Source of the DNA: Baffinella frigidus
Taxonomy: Eukaryota > Cryptophyceae > Cryptomonadales > Baffinellaceae
NCBI GenBank assembly: GCA_026770585.1
Contig: MU647069.1
Coordinates: 94,499-118,656, forward strand
Direction of reading: 5' to 3'
Length of the DNA stretch: 24,158 nucleotides
The notes under the pieces are model-generated. The model saw only the letters and a program-made list of their open reading frames with translations, searched no databases and was not told where the DNA came from. Shown piece after piece: positions 1 through 11,770 of this stretch (positions are counted from its first letter, which is position 1; every line of letters starts with the position of its first letter). The position numbers were made by a program, and so were the translations under genes.

Positions 1-1060
1 ACCCCAAACCCCAAACCCCAAACCCCAAACCCCAAACCCCAAACCCCAAACCCCAAACCCCAAACCCCAAACCCCAAACCCCAAACCCAACACCCCACAC
101 CCCACACCCCACACCCTGAACGAAACGTGACCTGGGACGTGTCGCGGGTGGGAATATTTGAAGATGGGTTTTTAGGGTTTTGCAGGTTTGGGTTTAGGGT
201 GTAGGCTTCAGGGTTTATGGTTTATCAAAACCAGGATGGACTGAGATTGGGTTGGCCTTGGGCCCTGGGGAAACCCTACACACCAACCGCAGGTGCTTCT
301 CCTCCTACTCGGAACCTTAAACCCCAAACCCCAAACCCAAACACTCTCAACCCTCAACCCTCTGATGCACAGGGCATTCTCCACCAGCTTGGAACCTTAC
401 ACCCCCAACCCCAACACCAAACCCTCAACCCCCAACCCTCAACCCCAAACTCCAAACCCTAAACCACTCTCAAGCCTCAACCATCTGATGCAGGTCATTC
501 TCATCCGGCTCAGATCCCTACACCCCCAACCCTCAAACCAAACCCTCAACCCTCAACCCTCAACCCTTAACCCTTAACCCTGAACCCTGAACCCTGAACC
601 CTGAACCCTCAGCCCTCATATCTAAACCCTAAACCCTAAACCCTAAAGGTCATTCTCATCCGGCTCGTTCAAAGCGAAGAGGCACCCGCTCGAAGCCTTT
701 GGCAACAGTACACCCACAACCCTAAATCCTAAACCATAAATTCTACACCCTAAACCCTAAACCCTAAACCCTAAACCCTAAACCCTAAACCCCAAACCCT
801 AAGTCCTGAACCCTAAACCCTAAACCCTCAGCCCTAAACCCTAAACCCTAAACCCTAAACCCTAAGTCCTAAACCCTAAGTCCTAAACCCTAAACCCTAA
901 ACCCTAAACCCTAAACCCTAAACCCTAAACCCTAAACCCTAAACCCTAAACCCTGGACCCGAAACCCTAAAACCTAAACACCAAACCCTAAACCCTAAAC
1001 CCTAAACCCTAAACACCAAACCCTAAACCCTAAACCCTAAACCCTAAAACCAGGTTCCGT
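1..1060. repeat. Telomere-like heptamer region (CCCCAAA, CCCTAAA)
   Basis: Opens with about 90 bases of nearly perfect CCCCAAA, then mixed CCCTCAA/CCCTAAA, with long CCCTAAA runs around 740-960 and 975-1050. Short unique stretches at 120-290 and 650-720. The orientation (C-rich on +) is that of a left chromosome end, but the same orientation dominates the whole window, so this does not prove a telomere. No gene seen. Confidence 0.85.
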
Positions 1061-1090
1061 TTCCTACGCGATCGACAGCCTTAGCAGGTT

Positions 1091-1301
1091 CCACTCGAGG
1101 CTGGAAGATGGAGTATTTTAGATGTGGGGTTGTTAAATTTAGTACCAGTCACGGGCAGGCTTGGTCACGTACCTGCGGGATAATCCGCAGGTACGTGACC
1201 AAACGCCCCTGTTTGTGTGAAAATTACTACACATTGTTTCCCCCCCTTCACTTGTAAAAGAATCCATGTTTTAAAATAGTCCCATTTCTAGCCTCGAGTG
1301 G
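1091..1301. mobile_element. MITE-like element, TIR ccactcgaggct
   Basis: Perfect 12-bp terminal inverted repeats (ccactcgaggct ... agcctcgagtgg) 211 bp apart, no coding sequence. It carries an internal 42-bp hairpin at 1161-1202. Internal motifs (acgtgaccaa, ttactacaca, cacttgtaaaag) are shared with the element at 3601. Confidence 0.65.
1161..1202. repeat. Perfect 18-bp inverted repeat, 6-nt loop
   Basis: ttggtcacgtacctgcgg, loop gataat, then the exact reverse complement. It lies inside the TIR element 1091-1301. Confidence 0.9.
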
Positions 1302-1790
1302 TCCCCAGCGCCCGGATCCGGAAAGATCTTAGGGGTTTTGCGTTCATCTAAAGTTTTATGCCATCTTAGACATTGGTTGATGACAAGATGCACCGCCCTA
1401 CCCGTAAGTTGACACAGCATTTTCGAATCGTTGCGATATCATACGTACCAAAACGTCTCATTTTGGTAGTTTGGGAACGCCACCGATTCTCACGCGATCG
1501 AGCGCCTTCGCAGGTTCCAGTCTCACCTCACGACATTCCTAACGGATTCGTACCGGATTCGTAACTGATTCGTAACGGTTGTAGCTGTGCGGACGGAGCT
1601 ATGGTTTCGGGGTTCGGGTTTAGGTTTGAGGGTTTAGGTAACAGCTGAGACCCGCCGGCATTAGTCTGCTGGAAGCGTTTGGGAACGCCATAGTCAATCG
1701 GCCACGTATGGTGACACGTGGACCCTACTAAGTTGACTGCATTAAGTGGACCACTCTCACAATCACGTAATCGACCGCCTTAGCAGGTAC
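1302..1790. other. Low-repeat stretch, no gene recognised
   Basis: Contains an open frame at 1373-1564 with no recognisable motif, and three related short strings ending in GCAG: near 1064-1088, 1490-1516 and 1764-1788 (cgatcga-gcctt-gcag). These could be exon-end echoes, but no matching complete exon was found. Confidence 0.4.
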
Positions 1791-1931
1791 CCACTTAGCA
1801 GCCAAAGACATGTCTTTCTTCCCCGGATTTCCGGGGATCATGTCAATCCCCTTACCCTGAGTTGAACTGCAATTTGTACCAGAATCGTTTAGATGGACCA
1901 TTTCTCAAAGGCACCGGTGGCTGCCAAGTGG
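1791..1931 (-). mobile_element. MITE-like element, TIR ccacttagcagcc (inverted copy)
   Basis: TIRs ccacttagcagcc and ggctgccaagtgg, 141 bp. The interior holds, in reverse orientation, the tccatctaaacg motif seen in the copies at 2269 and 4413. Confidence 0.6.
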
Positions 1932-1945
1932 TACATCCTACACCC

Positions 1946-2026
1946 TGAAAGAGAAGAGACTTTTATTGAACTTATGACGTCGGACCGTAAACTTAAGGCG
2001 TCCAGAGAGGGCTCGAACTAAATGCT
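1946..2026. repeat. Dispersed repeat, inverted partner at 18155-18238
   Basis: The segment from agagacttttattgaac to gggctcgaacta is found as a diverged reverse complement at 18155-18238. Confidence 0.6.
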
Positions 2027-2268
2027 TCTTGAAGGACCTACGATACTAAATGTACAACCGGACCTTCCTACCTTAGCGTCGGAGGCGCTCGTTTCACGAC
2101 TCTGCTTGCCACCCTGAAACCTACACCGTTAAACCCTACCGATCGAGGCTGGAACCCCGGTTGTCAAAATTGATCGCCGCAGCTGGTATCCAAACCCCAA
2201 CCCCTAAACCCTGAACCATTAACAATAATGATAGAATCTACTAGGTGACGCGATGAAGTTAGCCGTTG

Positions 2269-2407
2269 CCACTTAGCAGCCACCGAGGTCTTGACGGATA
2301 TAGTCCATCTAAACGGTGTGTACTCGAATCTTATCCATTGCCCTGGAATTCTAACCGCGTTTCCCCCGAGAATCAGGGGGGAAATATCTTGGGTCGCCGC
2401 TAAGTGG
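2269..2407 (+). mobile_element. MITE-like element, TIR ccacttagcagcc
   Basis: 139 bp, TIRs ccacttagcagcc and gccgctaagtgg. Interior (gacggata-agtccatctaaacg, aatcttatccattgccctgg) nearly matches the copy at 4413-4548. Confidence 0.7.
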
Positions 2408-2416
2408 TATGGGGGA

Positions 2417-2567
2417 CTCATCAGGCCCCTCCATAGATTCTATCTCAAACACTGTCCATCTAAACGATTTTTGGTACAAATGGAAAAGTTTTAAAGTTTC
2501 TAAATGTACAGAATGGCTCCAAGCCCCACTGAAATCTGAGATAGGATCTATGGAGGGACGCGATGAG
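2417..2567. mobile_element. MITE-like element with about 31-bp TIRs
   Basis: ctcatc-ggcccctccatag... and its imperfect reverse complement ...ctatggagggacgcgatgag, 151 bp, ten bases after the end of the previous element. A fragment of the same end occurs at about 2230-2256. Confidence 0.65.
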
Positions 2568-2589
2568 GACTGCGCGAGTCCCAGGCGAG

Positions 2590-2632
2590 ATGACTTTTGA
2601 AAAGGCCTTTCAAAAGTCAAATCGCCCGTAGT
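2590..2632. repeat. Imperfect hairpin gacttttgaaa / tttcaaaagtc
   Basis: Perfect 11-bp arms with a 5-base loop (aggcc), extended outward by ggcga and tcgcc. Confidence 0.75.
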
Positions 2633-2737
2633 CCAACGTGCGGACAGTCGCACGGGGACTGCTTGTGCGCAGTTCAGTTAACTTTCAGGTAGTTAACTTT
2701 TGGTGGACGAAAGTTGACTTTCGGCGGACGCGCGCAG

Positions 2738-2834
2738 CGAGGCGATCTCGGCAGAGGAGAAGCTCGAGTACCAGAAGAAGGTCAAGCAGATCGCTAAGGC
2801 TCTCCCGAAGGCGCTTGTTGTCTCGAAAGGCAAG
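2738..2834 (+). CDS. Exon 1 (first recognised), charged helical segment
   Basis: Open frame reading EAISAEEKLEYQKKVKQIAK and then ALPKALVVSKGK, ending at AAG before GT (gttgtg) in phase 0. The acceptor could be the CAG just before 2738 or another AG a few bases away, so the start is approximate. The Lys/Glu-rich stretch looks helical, possibly a linker before the first beta-sandwich. An in-frame partial copy with a single residue change lies at 3093-3140. The exon sits directly after a run of 'agttaacttt'-like sequence related to nearby TIR elements. Confidence 0.5.
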
Positions 2835-5800
2835 GTTGTGCACACCCTCGCTCCAAGTTGACTTTTGATGAAACATCCGTAGGCTTTTGATGAAAGGTCC
2901 GTAGTCCGGTTGTTGACACCCTCAATTCCCCTCATTTGAGAGAGAGGGTTCTTTATTGACGACCAACTGGTACGGATTCACCTCATCATGGCTCAGATGA
3001 TGTGAGTTGGACCGGCCTCGCGCCGTAGGAGTTTGAATTCTCTTTTCTAGGTAGCGTTATATCTACCTTCCTAGTTCCGCATTTGATCTTAGCAGATCGC
3101 CAAGGCGCTCCCGAAGGCGCTTGTCGTCTTGAAAGGCAAGGTTGTGCACACCCTCGCTCCAAGTTGACTTAATGGCATCAGGGCACGTTGACTTTTGATG
3201 AAAGGTCCGTGGTCTACCGTGTGGTACCTACCTCTGTCGCAGTCTGTTTGTTCTCACCAATTTGATGAGCCCGGGCTCTTTGCTGCTCCAACGTTGACGA
3301 ATTTTCACCGTGAACTCAGAATTTCAACACATGAAGGTCAACTAGAGTGAGACAGAGATGAACAGGATAAAAGTCAATTCCTTCGAGGAATTATGCCCAA
3401 AGTTGTGAACATTCTTTTTGTGTGACCCAACCCCGGGCCTGATTCAGGCCGGGAGGAATTCGAAAGGCACGCCAGGGAGGTTCAGTAGAGACCCTAGCCC
3501 TAAACCTCAGTTGATCGTAGCTCCTCATTCAACACATTTAGATGCTGTGTGAAAAGTGCACCGGACTCTCAAAGAACAAGAACGAGCTTCAAGGACCCTG
3601 TACCACTCGAGAATGCTGGAGGATCCTATTTACATGTAGGGTTGTAAATATTTGTACCAGGATAGGGTGTTCCAACCTCTCGCCTGGACTAATTTTGCCG
3701 AGTTACGTGACCAATCAATGAAACTTACTACACAAATGCTCACTTGTAAAAGCACATCGGTTTTAATAGGCCCCTCTAACATTCTCGTGTGGTACTAGGC
3801 CGACACCTAGGGACCAGCGGTGTTCCTTGGGGGGGGGCGCATTTTCGTATGAGCGAGGTACCCCTGTAGTCCAGATGTGCACCACGTGTATTCGCTTGCA
3901 TGACCTCTCGCTCAAATATGGCCCCCTGGCCACTCAAGGGATACATCTTCGTCTCGAGTCAGTAGACCCTGCTCGGACCTAGCCCTCGTGGGGGTGGTCA
4001 AATATCACCTCCTGGCCACTTAAGCAGGATGGCCACTTAAGCAGGACCTACTGACTACAGACCAAGGTGTAACCCTTAAGTGGCCAGGGGGTTATATTTG
4101 ACCGGACCTAGCCTTAGTGCGGGTGCATACATGGCGGCCGTGGAGGTGTCAATAACAGTCTTTCTCTTTCCAGGGTGTAAGGTTTGGGGTTTCAAGTTGA
4201 GGGTGTCGAGTGAGGGGTACGGGTTTCGAGGGTCGAATGTAGGGGTTTTAGGTTCAGGGTGCAAGATTTTGGGATCAGAGTTCAGGGTTCGGAGGGTTTG
4301 GGGTTTAGGGGTTTGGGTTTCGAGCTAAGAGGTGGGGCTCATAACATGTGGGACGCTCTAGGAGTGCGAGTGATGAAGACCGAAAATCCCTAAACCCTAA
4401 ACCATAAACCATCCACTTAGCAGCCAAGGGGGCCTTCACGGATACAGTCCATCTAAACGACTTGTACTAGAATCTTATCCATTGCCCTGGATTCCAACCG
4501 GAATTTCGCCTTGATTTGGCAAAAAGGAACTCGGCCGCTGCTAAGTGGAACCATCAACTCCAAACCCGAAACCCTAAATCAGGAGGTTGTGCGAGTGGTG
4601 AATCGCAAATCCTCGAATCCGATCGTGCCTGACGAACAGACGGAAATCACCCTAAACCCTAAACCCTAAACCCTAAACCCTAAACCCTAAACCCTAAGCC
4701 CTAAACCATAAACCCTAAACCCTGAACCCTACACCCCAAACCCTAAAACCCTAAACCCTAAACCCTAAACCCTAAACCCTAAACCCTAAACCCCAAAACC
4801 TAAACCCTAAACTCTGAACCCTAAACCCTAAACCCTGCACCATAAACCATAAACCATACACCCTAAACCCTAAACCCCAAACCCCAAACCCCAAACCCTA
4901 AACCCTAAACCCTAAACCCTAAACCAGGAAATCACAATCACCGCGGGCACCTTCTTCCCGGAGGTATTCGAAATACATTCCACTGAAATTTCAAAACAAA
5001 TCAAACTACATATCCAAGAAAATATCTCTAAATATTTCAAACAAATTTTACTGCCAGTGTTGCGTTCCCTTAGGTGTGAAGAAACGCAGTGCTCCCCACA
5101 CGCCATAAGTTCACTCCATACATGTCATAAGTGGACGCGAACCGTCCACGCATGTGTGCAAACAGTGCGGGCTAGCTCTATTTCAGAGTGGCTGTCATCG
5201 AGAGGTTTGGACACACTTGGACGGTGCGTTGCACACAGCATTTCGTTACGCGTAACCCAACACATCCCATAACCCCCCTTTTGTGTGTCTGGAAATATAT
5301 ATATCTAAGCCCCTCCCCCCCCCTTTGCGTCGGGAAACCTCGCTAGGTCACTACTGGGAATTTGCCTGAAGTTCATTTCGATATTATTTCCCAGGAAACA
5401 CGCCAAAAGTCAGGAATTGGAGCCACTTCTTGGCGCAATAATTTTCAATGCTACCAGGAAACGCTTCTGGCTCTCTCCAAACGGAGGGGGCCCCAACCTT
5501 ACATTCTGATTTGTGACCTGGCGCGGGCAGGGAGAGAGATTGGTACTTCATTGCCAAACAACCAGCGTCAGCGCTGCACGTGCCTTCCGCATTCTGCTAC
5601 ATACTGTACCCCGTGTCGGCCGCTCTTACGAGCTTTTTCCTGATGGATTCTATCTCCACCTGCTACAGGGACATTGGGTACGGTGTGGCAGCGCGAATGA
5701 CACGTGGGGTGGCAGGAATGATCTACTGTTCTAGTGACATTGAGATCATCCGAAAGGAAGCATGGCCTTTGTCAAAACCAGTTCCAGGGTCCGCGCATGG

Positions 5801-8800
5801 TGGGAGTTAAAAGAACATGACTAGGAAGGTGGATATAAGGCTACCTGGAAAAGGGAATTCGAACTCCCAAGGCGCGAGACTCATATCATCTGAGCTATGA
5901 AGATGTGGATCCGGACCAGTTGGTCGTCAATAAAGAACTCTCTCTCTATATAAAGGACCATTAAAGGACCCACTCGGTGGGCTTCGAAGGTTTCGTTGGC
6001 CCTTGATTCCGGGGTGCTACGTGACCAATTTGCATTGAAATATTCTTAAAGTTAATTGTCTTCAGGTAAGTTGACTTTTGACAGAAGGTTCGTAGTCCTC
6101 CGAGTTGCTAACGGACGTTTCATTGGCAGATGGATGTGTACGTCAAGGCCGAGAACGGAGAGTTCATTGACACCTCCCCTCAGAAGAATCTCGAGGTCCA
6201 GCACCTAAACCCTAAACCCGAACCCTCAACTCTAAACCCTACCCCCAAAAACCTAAACCCCAAACCTTCAACCCTATACCCTAAACCCTAAACCCCACAC
6301 CCTAATCCTAACCTCTAAAGCCTAAAGACGAAACCATACACCCTACACCGCCAGGGAGCAGTTAGAGCCTATGCTCCAATCCCTAATCCTCAAACCATAC
6401 ACCCTAAACCCTAAACCTTAAACCCTCAACCCTAGCACCCAATCCATAAACCCTAACCCTGAACCCTAAACACTAAACCCTAAACCTTAACCAATAAACC
6501 CTCAGCGCTAAACCATAAACCCTGAATGCTGAACCCCAAACCCTCAACCCTAAACCCTAACCCCTGAACCCCTAAACCCTAACCCCTCAACCCTAACCTC
6601 TAAACTATAACCCCTAAACCCCAAGCCCTAAACTAACCCCCAAACCAAAAACAAGGTGCAAGGCAAGATCTTCATGACGCATGTCTGGAACACCAAGACC
6701 GGGCTTTCCGAGAAGATGGTACACCCCACACAGAGGGATACAAAGGGAGTTTTGGGCACTCAGTGCCCGAGTTTCCGTTTCCTTATCCGCAGAAACCCCT
6801 CTATCTATATCCCTACGGCCTACCGTAGGTTGCCAGGTCTTATCGATTAGGAGTGATTCAAAATCACTTCGAAGTCCGCTGTGTGGCCTGAGAGATTGGT
6901 GATTTATTGCCAAACAACCTGCGTGAGCGCCGCACATGCCTTCCGCATTGTGCTACATACTGTACACCGTGTCGGCCGCTCTTACGAGCTTTTCCCTGAT
7001 GGATTCTATCTCCACTTCCCACCACCCCCCTTGGCATATCCGCGCCAGGTCGCAAATTCGAATTTCGCAACGTTTCGTGCTAAAAGTGTTTCAACGTTAA
7101 AAGTGTTTCAACGTTTCGTGCTAAAAGTGTTTCAACGCAACGTTTCGTGCTAAAAGTGTTTCGTGGTATTGAGGAAACATTATTGCGCCCGGAATGGCTT
7201 CACGTCAAACAATGCCAAGATTTGATAGTTTAGTAACAACATCGTCAACGCGTGGTATTGTTTAACCATTTTTGTGATGCGAGAGTTGGTTCTTTTTGGC
7301 GTTTCGCGGTTCCTTTGTCAAAAACTTTTGCCAAGTTTTCTCCCCTGCATTTCAGGTCAATTTTAAGTCAATTTCGAGTCAATTTCGGTTCAATTTTGAG
7401 TTAATTTCGAGATAATTTCGACGATTTGCGTATCTCTCTGCCGCCGACTTATGTCCCTCTGTTCGACTTATGACCCTCTGCTCGCCGACGTATGTCCCTC
7501 TGTTACCTCCCTCCGTTGACTTACGTCCCTCCTGTTTTCCCCCATGCCTAAACCCTGAACCCTGAACCCTGATCCCTGAACCCTGAACCCTAAACCTTAA
7601 ACCCCAAACCCTGAATCCTAAATCCTAAACCCTAAACCCTAAACCCTACACCCTAAACTCTGAACCCTAAACCCTAAACCCTAAACCCTGAACCCTAAAC
7701 CCTGAACATTAAACCGCTGTGCAGCCAGATCCTCTGAGGAAGGAATTGGCGGAAAAAGCTGGAGGAAAAAAGTACGCCCCCCCCTCCCCCCCGATTCCGA
7801 AAACATTTACCAAGCTTGCTATCCACGCTGTACAGTGGGCTACGAAGTGATTTCGTGAATAACCCAGAACTGGATAATCCGTTGGGTCCTACGGTAGGCC
7901 ATCCGTAGGGACATAGTGTTGTTCCTACGGACATCCTAACCGGTACTTGGTCAGCATCGGGAATCCCATTGCAGCCCGCTGTGTGGAGTGGTCCACACGT
8001 TGGACTGCCAAGGTTTCGGGACCCCCAGATCTGGGGTGTAACCTGACCAACTTTGCATCAGAAATCCCTTAAAGTGAATTGTAGGGGGGCAAGTTGACTT
8101 TTGATGAAAGGTCCGTAGGCCACCGTGTGGTACCTAGCTCTGTCTTTGTCTATTTGGGTTGACCAATTCGGCAAACCCGGGCTCATTTCCGCTCCAAAAG
8201 TGATGCATCTACACCGAAAACCCAGCATGTCAACTTTGCACAAGAAACCCAGCATGTCAACTTTGCACAAGACTGTGCACAAGGTTAGGGCACATTGGAA
8301 TTTGACCATCACATAGTATAGATTGATGGTCAAATATGAGGAGACGATTCTGCTGAGAGAGAGTTGACTGACCCGGTTGGCGATGTTTCGGGTACGCGGG
8401 TTAGAGTTTCGGGTTTCAGGTTTTGGGCTGCTTTTAGGGTTTCGTGTTTCGGGTTTAGGGCTGGTTTCGCGGGTTAGGGTTTCGGGTTTCGGGTTTAGAC
8501 CTTTTGTGGACTGCCTCACACCGTTGCGTGTAAAGTTTATTGGAGTAAAGCAACTAGGTATTGTGTGTAAAGATGTTAGAGTGAAGTAACTAGGGACAGC
8601 CCGAATCTTTTGTGAGCGGATGGTTGTGGGTTGCCCTCCATCAGTTGCGATTCTGGTTTAGGGATTGAGGTTCAGGGTTTAGGGTTTAGACTATGTTCTG
8701 CCACACCCAGGACCGGTGTGATAGAATGAATATCCAAATTAATCAATGGACGGTACAGTTCCTAACCCTAAACACTAATCCCAAAAACCTATACCCCCAA

Positions 8801-8880
8801 CCCCCAAACCCTAACCCCTAAACCCTAAACTCTCAACCCTAATCTCTAAATCCTCAACTCTCAAACCTCAACCCTTAACC

Positions 8881-8912
<32 letters not shown>

Positions 8913-11479
8913 ACCTTCAACCTTCAACACTAAGCGCTAAGCTCTCAACCCTCAACCCTCAACCCGAAACCCTAAACCCTAAACCCTAAACCCTACGCCC
9001 TCAAACAGTTGGACGCAGACGAAGGCCCTGAACAAAGCGTTCAGCCCTCAACCCCAAGCGCTAAGCCCTCAACCCTCAACCCGAAACCCGAAACCCGAAA
9101 CCCGAAACCCGAAACCCGAAACCCTAAACCAGTTGGACACAGACGAAGGCGCTGAACAAAGTGTGGCAGAACAGAGTCTACACTCTAAATCTTCAACCCT
9201 ACGCCCTACGCCATAAACTCTAAACCCTACGCCCTACAACAGTTGGACGCAGACGAAGGCGCTGAACAAAGCGTTCACGTTTGACAAACTCGACAAAGGC
9301 GTCTTCCTCCAGGTTCCTCTTCTTCTTCTTGATTACCCTCGACACAGGTTCCAAATGAGGCCTATTCTCAAGTTGACATCCCTGTTTTGTGGTACAAATC
9401 CGTCAACTTTGGAGCGCAAAAGAGCCCGATCTCACCAAATTTGCGAGACCAAATAGACGAAGGCGGACAAAGTGTGCATGTTCGACAAACTCGACGAAGG
9501 CGTCTTCGTGCAGGCACGTGTTCGGGTCTCTCCACACGGTGGCCTTCGAGGGTTTCGTCGGGCCTGGATTCCAGGGGGGTGCGTGACCAATATGCACCAG
9601 ACAATCTCTAAAGTTAATTGCATCAAGACTTTTGATGAATGGTTCGTAGTGCACCGTGTGGTCAGGCACGTGTCGGGGTCTCTCTTTGATTTCTCTTCCA
9701 AGGTGACGGATTGATTCAAATAACTTGGTGTCCCGGATCGAATCAAATTAAATATTTTCCCGGATTGAATCAAATAAAAAATCAAATCAAATTCAATTGA
9801 ATCAAATTGAATTGTCCTAAATCAGGCGGGGACGTACGAGGTGACGTACACGCTCGTGGGCGTCAACCCCAAGGACGCCAACGGGAACGAGAAGACCAAC
9901 AAGATCAGCACAAAGCTCAAACTCACGGTGCGTGAGTTGTAGAGCGTTTGCGGTAATTGTTGTCGGTTTTCGAGTTCGTGTTTTCGTGTTTTCAAGTTTT
10001 CATTTGTACCAGAAGTGTCCATTTAAAACGTTTGTACGACCTTAACAGTATTTTAAAACTCTCGAAAATATGAAAGCCCGATCTCGAAAACGGACAACAA
10101 TTACCCCACGGATGCCAACGGGAACGAGAAGACCACCAAGATCACCTCCAAGCTCAAACTCACGGAACCGTGAGTGGGGGGGAGAGAGAAGAGAGCGAGA
10201 GCGGGTGTGAGAGAGAGAAGAAGAAGAAAGAGATAGATAAAGAGAGATAGAGAGAAAGAGAGCTGAGCCAGCTTGAGAATAGTCGGTGAACTCACGGTAC
10301 TTTGCAAACTCACGGTGCGTGAGTTGTACAGTTGCACAGTTAGTTGTGCAGGTTTCTGTTCAATTGTACAGCGAAATGTACAATTCCACAGCGAGTTGTA
10401 CAGTTGTACCGTTAGTTAGTTAGTTAGTTAGGTTTGTACAGTTGTACAGTTAGGTGTACAGTCGTACAACTGAAACCTGCTCGGGCACTGGATATCACGG
10501 CTAGGGTTCTGAAAATTCCAGCATTGTTCAACCAATTTTCAAAACACCAAGCCGCAATACCTGTTTTTCGAGTATTTAATTTAAAACAAATATCTGCACA
10601 ACTAACCCTTCTGGCAAGTATGCCCCTGGCTGCTTATAAACCCCAAACCCCACACCCCACACCCCACAACCCACACCCAAAACCACAAACCACAAACCAC
10701 AAACCCCAAACCCCACACCCCAAACCCCAAACCCCAAACCACAAACCACAAACCACAAACCCGCAACCACATACCCCAAACCCAAACCCCAACTCCCAAC
10801 ACCCGAACCGCACATCCCAACACAGGTGAGCGCAGGACTGCCAGCGTCCGTCGAGATAGTCAGGCCTGCTCCGGACGACCCGCGCAAGGACGAACCGTTC
10901 CGAAAGTTGCAGGTCCTCACACCAGAAAGTTGCAAGTTCGTAAACCCGAAAGTTGCAGGTCCTTTAACCCGAAACCCGAAACCCTAGACCCAACACCCCA
11001 AACCCAAAACCCAAAACCCAAATTTCCAAAATCCTGCTCCTGACGACCCGCGCAAGGAAAAACCTTTCCGGAAGTTGCAGGTCCTTGCACCCGAAACCCG
11101 AAACCCTAGACCCCAAACCCGAAACCCGAAACCCGAAACCCAAAACCCAAAACCCAAAACCCAAAACCCAAAACCCAAAACCCAAAACCCAAAACCCAAA
11201 ACCCAAAACCCAAAACCCTGTACCGAGACCTCAGCGCCTCCTCCCGACCACCCTTGTCAGGATTTTTCAGAACTTCTCCTCCTCCTCTTCATCCATTCTA
11301 AACCCCAAACCCCAAACACTAAACCCTAAACCCTAAACTCGGTCTTTACACACGAGCGAACCTGTAGTGCACCATGCAGCTTTGCACTGTGTGATTTTCA
11401 GTGGCTTTACACTGAATGCCGTTCAGTGGCTTTACACTTGCTTTTCAGTGTTTAGGTCAAGGGGTTGAGGGTCGAAGGT

Positions 11480-11510
<31 letters not shown>

Positions 11511-11654
11511 TGGTTGAGGGTTGAGGGTTGAGGGTTGAGGGTCGAGGGTCGAGGGTTGAGGGTTGAGGGTTGAGGGTCGAGGGTTGAGGGTCGAGGGTTG
11601 AGGGTTGAGGGTTGATGGTTGAGGGTTGAGGGTCGAGGGTTNNNNNNNNNNGGT

Positions 11655-11686
<32 letters not shown>

Positions 11687-11732
11687 GGTCGAGGGTTGAG
11701 GGTTGAGGGTTGAGGGTCGAGGGTTGAGGGTC

Positions 11733-11770
<38 letters not shown>

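Larger units (their letters stand above)
8760..9250. repeat. Mixed heptamers, with CCCGAAA run
   Basis: CCCTCAA units at 8875-8960, a homogeneous CCCGAAA run at 9078-9125, and embedded exon 5 echoes. Confidence 0.85.

Noticed and set aside
1-90. True chromosome end
   Set aside because: The orientation fits, but the same repeats fill the whole window and the variant is CCCCAAA. It cannot be decided from one window.
5821-5947. Intact tRNA gene on the minus strand
   Set aside because: A and B boxes are visible, but the T-stem does not pair properly and the acceptor stem is not recognisable. The inverted copy at 2940 shows it is a dispersed repeat.
7066-7166. CRISPR array
   Set aside because: Units are tandem without unique spacers, in a eukaryotic intron.
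8058-8519. Minus-strand 153-codon frame
   Set aside because: Covers reverse heptamers and a dispersed TIR element. No domain pattern.
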